NCBI RefSeq assembly: GCF_900096585.1
Contig: NZ_FMYH01000004.1
Coordinates: 124,001-188,000, forward strand
Source of the DNA: Sanguibacter gelidistatuariae
Lineage (GTDB): Bacteria; Actinomycetota; Actinomycetes; Actinomycetales; Cellulomonadaceae
Direction of reading: 5' to 3'
DNA length: 64,000 nucleotides
A program made the translations under genes and the position numbers. The notes beneath the pieces were generated by a model, which searched no databases, was not told the origin of the DNA, and saw only the letters and a list, made by a program, of their open reading frames with translations. Position 1 is the first letter of the stretch. The number at the start of each line of letters is the position of its first letter. This document shows positions 62,276 through 64,000 of this stretch, piece after piece.

Positions 62276-63458
62276 TGAGCTTGACCCGCACCCCGGTGCG
62301 CAGCACGGCGTTGGAGTAGATCCGGCCCGCGAACCATACGAGCGCCGGGATCACCGCGATGTTGATCGCCAGGACCGCGGCGACCTGCCAGCCCGGGACA
62401 GTCCCCAGGGCGACCCGGATCGGCATGATGAGCGGCGACGTGAACGGCAGCCAGGACAGCCACTGCACGAGCGGGCTGTCCGGGGCCCATGGGGCGATCG
62501 AGACGCCTACGATGTACGGCGCCATCATGAGCATGAGGATCGGCATGGTCACGGAGCCAACCTCCTCCTGGCGGGAGACCAGGGCCCCGGCCGCGGCGAA
62601 GAGCAGCGCGAACATCGTGAAGCCGACGAGGAACCAGACGATCACCCACAGCGCCGTGGCACCGAGGTTGACGTCCATCGTCTTGGTCAGCCCGAGGACG
62701 GTCGCGCTGCCCGCCCCCGCGCCGACCAGAACGAGCACCTGGATCAGTCCGATCGCACCGATACCCAGGACCTTGCCGGCCATGAGCTGCCACGGCCGGA
62801 CGGTCGCGAGCAGGAGCTCGACCACCCGGCTCGTCTTCTCCTCGACGACCCCCTGGGCGACCATCTGTCCGCAGATCTGCAGGCTGATGAACAGCAGGAT
62901 CCCGACGATGTACCCGGAGAGGATCTGGGAACCATCGACCTCGCGAGGGGGATCGAGGGAGACGACGTCGACATGGGCCTTGGCGACCGCCGCACCGACC
63001 GTGCTCGGGTCCCCGCCGAGCTCGCTGATCTGGTCGGCGAGGGCAGCCTGCTGGGCCAGGACCGAGAACGCCGAGGCGAGGGTTGTGTCAAGCTCGGACC
63101 TGGCGATCACCTGGAAGCTCTCGGGGGTGCCCACGACGAGGGCGTCGAGGGTCTTGTCGGCTACCTCCGCGCGTCCGGCGTCCTCGGTCACAGTGCTCAG
63201 CTCGACCGTCGCGCCGAGGGTCGCCGCGGTCGAGACGAGCGTGTCTCCCAGAGGCTGGGTCTGGGAGGTCACGCCGACCTGCAGGATCTTCTCGGACTGG
63301 CTGATGAACTTGGCGGCGACGACCCCGGCGAGGATCAGCACGACGAGGACGACCGTGCTCCAGATGAAGGACTTCGCAAAGATGCGCTGCCGGATCTCGC
63401 GACCGGCGACCAGTCGGACGCCGCTCCAGCCGGAGACGGAACTGGCGTCGGCGCTCAT
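62253..63458 (-). CDS. ABC-2 type exporter permease, NatB-like
   Basis: 401 residues. An N-terminal membrane span (about 28-50, 'FIWSTVVLVVLILAGVVAAKFI') and a large extracytoplasmic domain (about 55-165) are followed by five C-terminal spans from about 180 on. 'VVEEKTSRVVELLLATVRPWQLMAGKVLGIGAIGLIQ' is the diagnostic NatB/ABC-2 segment. NatAB exporters extrude Na+ or other small molecules; actual cargo is unknown. Its start overlaps the ATPase gene's stop by four bases. Confidence 0.92.
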   Translation of the reverse strand: MSADASSVSGWSGVRLVAGREIRQRIFAKSFIWSTVVLVVLILAGVVAAKFISQSEKILQVGVTSQTQPLGDTLVSTAATLGATVELSTVTEDAGRAEVADKTLDALVVGTPESFQVIARSELDTTLASAFSVLAQQAALADQISELGGDPSTVGAAVAKAHVDVVSLDPPREVDGSQILSGYIVGILLFISLQICGQMVAQGVVEEKTSRVVELLLATVRPWQLMAGKVLGIGAIGLIQVLVLVGAGAGSATVLGLTKTMDVNLGATALWVIVWFLVGFTMFALLFAAAGALVSRQEEVGSVTMPILMLMMAPYIVGVSIAPWAPDSPLVQWLSWLPFTSPLIMPIRVALGTVPGWQVAAVLAINIAVIPALVWFAGRIYSNAVLRTGVRVKLKDALRAG

Positions 63459-64000
63459 GCGGGTGTTCCTTCGCTCGTGCGGGCGTCGCGGGCGGGGGTG
63501 GTCCCGCCCGCGACGGGCTGGGCGGTGTCGTCCCGGCTGACCGCGTGCCGGAACAGCTCGGTCAGGGACGCGCGCTGCGGGGAGAACTCGTGGACGGGAC
63601 CGGCGGCCAGGGCCGCGCGAAGCACGGGCTGCTCGGCTCCGGGGGTGTCGGGTACCTCGAGCACGGTCCGGCTGCCTTCCCGGGAGATCACATGGACGCC
63701 GGGCAGGGCCGAGATGTCAGGCAGGGCTGGGGCGTCCAGGAGCCAGCGTGGCGCGGTCGTCGAGCGCAGCTCGTCGACCGACCCGACGGCGACCATCGAC
63801 CCGGCACGGATGATCCCCACCCGGTCGCACAGCCGCTCGACGAGCTCGAGCTGATGGGAGGAGAAGAGGACCGGTGCTCCCGCGTCGGCGCGCTCGCGCA
63901 GGACCGTGCTCATGACGTCGACGGCGACCGGGTCGAGCCCGGAGAAGGGCTCGTCGAGCACGAGGATCTGCGGGTCGTGGACGAGGGCGGCGGCGAGCTG
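63455..64000 (-). CDS. ABC transporter ATPase, NatA-like, C-terminal part (N-terminus beyond window)
   Basis: About 181 codons are visible; the gene enters from the right edge. It begins within the signature-to-Walker-B stretch: 'QLAAALVHDPQILVLDEPFSGLDPVAVDVM', then the H-loop 'PVLFSSHQLELVERLCDRVGIIRAGSMVAVGSVDEL'. The C-terminal domain (DUF4162-like, about the last 110 residues) is typical of the ATPases paired with ABC-2/NatB permeases. Walker A is outside the window. Confidence 0.9.
   Translation of the reverse strand, partial: QLAAALVHDPQILVLDEPFSGLDPVAVDVMSTVLRERADAGAPVLFSSHQLELVERLCDRVGIIRAGSMVAVGSVDELRSTTAPRWLLDAPALPDISALPGVHVISREGSRTVLEVPDTPGAEQPVLRAALAAGPVHEFSPQRASLTELFRHAVSRDDTAQPVAGGTTPARDARTSEGTPA

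Overview
The window is high-GC (about 70%) chromosomal DNA, apparently from an actinobacterium of the order Micrococcales, most like the Cellulomonas/Sanguibacter group. The evidence is GC-rich codon use, GTG starts, many leaderless promoters (TANNNT six to seven bases before the start codon), Rpf/G5 wall proteins, an actinobacterial protein O-mannosyltransferase beside rsmI, a metG-tatD-rpf-rsmA-ispE block, an LAxTG (class E sortase) surface protein and a CIRCE (HrcA) site. I see no phage, transposase, integrase or CRISPR array. Assignment to a genus is inference.

Layout. 0-2 kb: the tail of a CocE/NonD hydrolase coupled to a secretory-lipase-type alpha/beta hydrolase, then tRNA-Arg(CCU). 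2-6.7 kb: a very large helicase/nuclease-like protein whose catalytic motifs look degenerate, with a small downstream partner and possibly a leaderless leader ORF. 6.8-16.4 kb: mscL, a SAF/CpaB-like protein, an FmdB-type zinc ribbon with a CIRCE at its promoter, a penicillin-acylase-family enzyme, 5-formyl-THF cyclo-ligase, moeA/glp, a GNAT acetyltransferase, a membrane protein, tRNA-Ala(CGC) and a DUF1905 protein.

16.4-26.6 kb is an alpha-glucan utilisation locus. It holds a beta-phosphoglucomutase-type phosphatase/mutase, a GH65 phosphorylase, a binding protein with two permeases (no ATPase gene), a LacI-type regulator and a glycogen-debranching-type enzyme. A 13-base operator-like sequence occurs both in the lacI/debranching intergenic region and just inside the GH65 gene, tying the convergent halves to one regulator. 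The likely scheme is import of an alpha-glucoside, phosphorolysis by GH65 to beta-glucose-1-phosphate, and conversion to glucose-6-phosphate.

26.7-42 kb is a mixed region: an acyl-CoA desaturase with a palindromic operator, a TolB/PD40 propeller protein, a LysR regulator divergent from two aldo/keto reductases, protein mannosyltransferase, rsmI, an ABC exporter, an LAxTG surface protein with DUF5979-like repeats, nicotinamidase, an AlaC-like aminotransferase and a PQQ-type sugar dehydrogenase lipoprotein. 42-50 kb carries core genes: metG, tatD, two DUF348-G5 wall proteins with different lytic domains, rsmA and ispE.

50-60 kb holds two ABC-F paralogues facing each other around a five-gene sugar block: ROK regulator, leaderless (apparently cytoplasmic) GH5 glucanase, two permeases and a binding protein. 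60-64 kb has a DedA protein, a MarR regulator with a palindrome at its promoter, and an ABC-2/NatA-type exporter pair cut by the window end.
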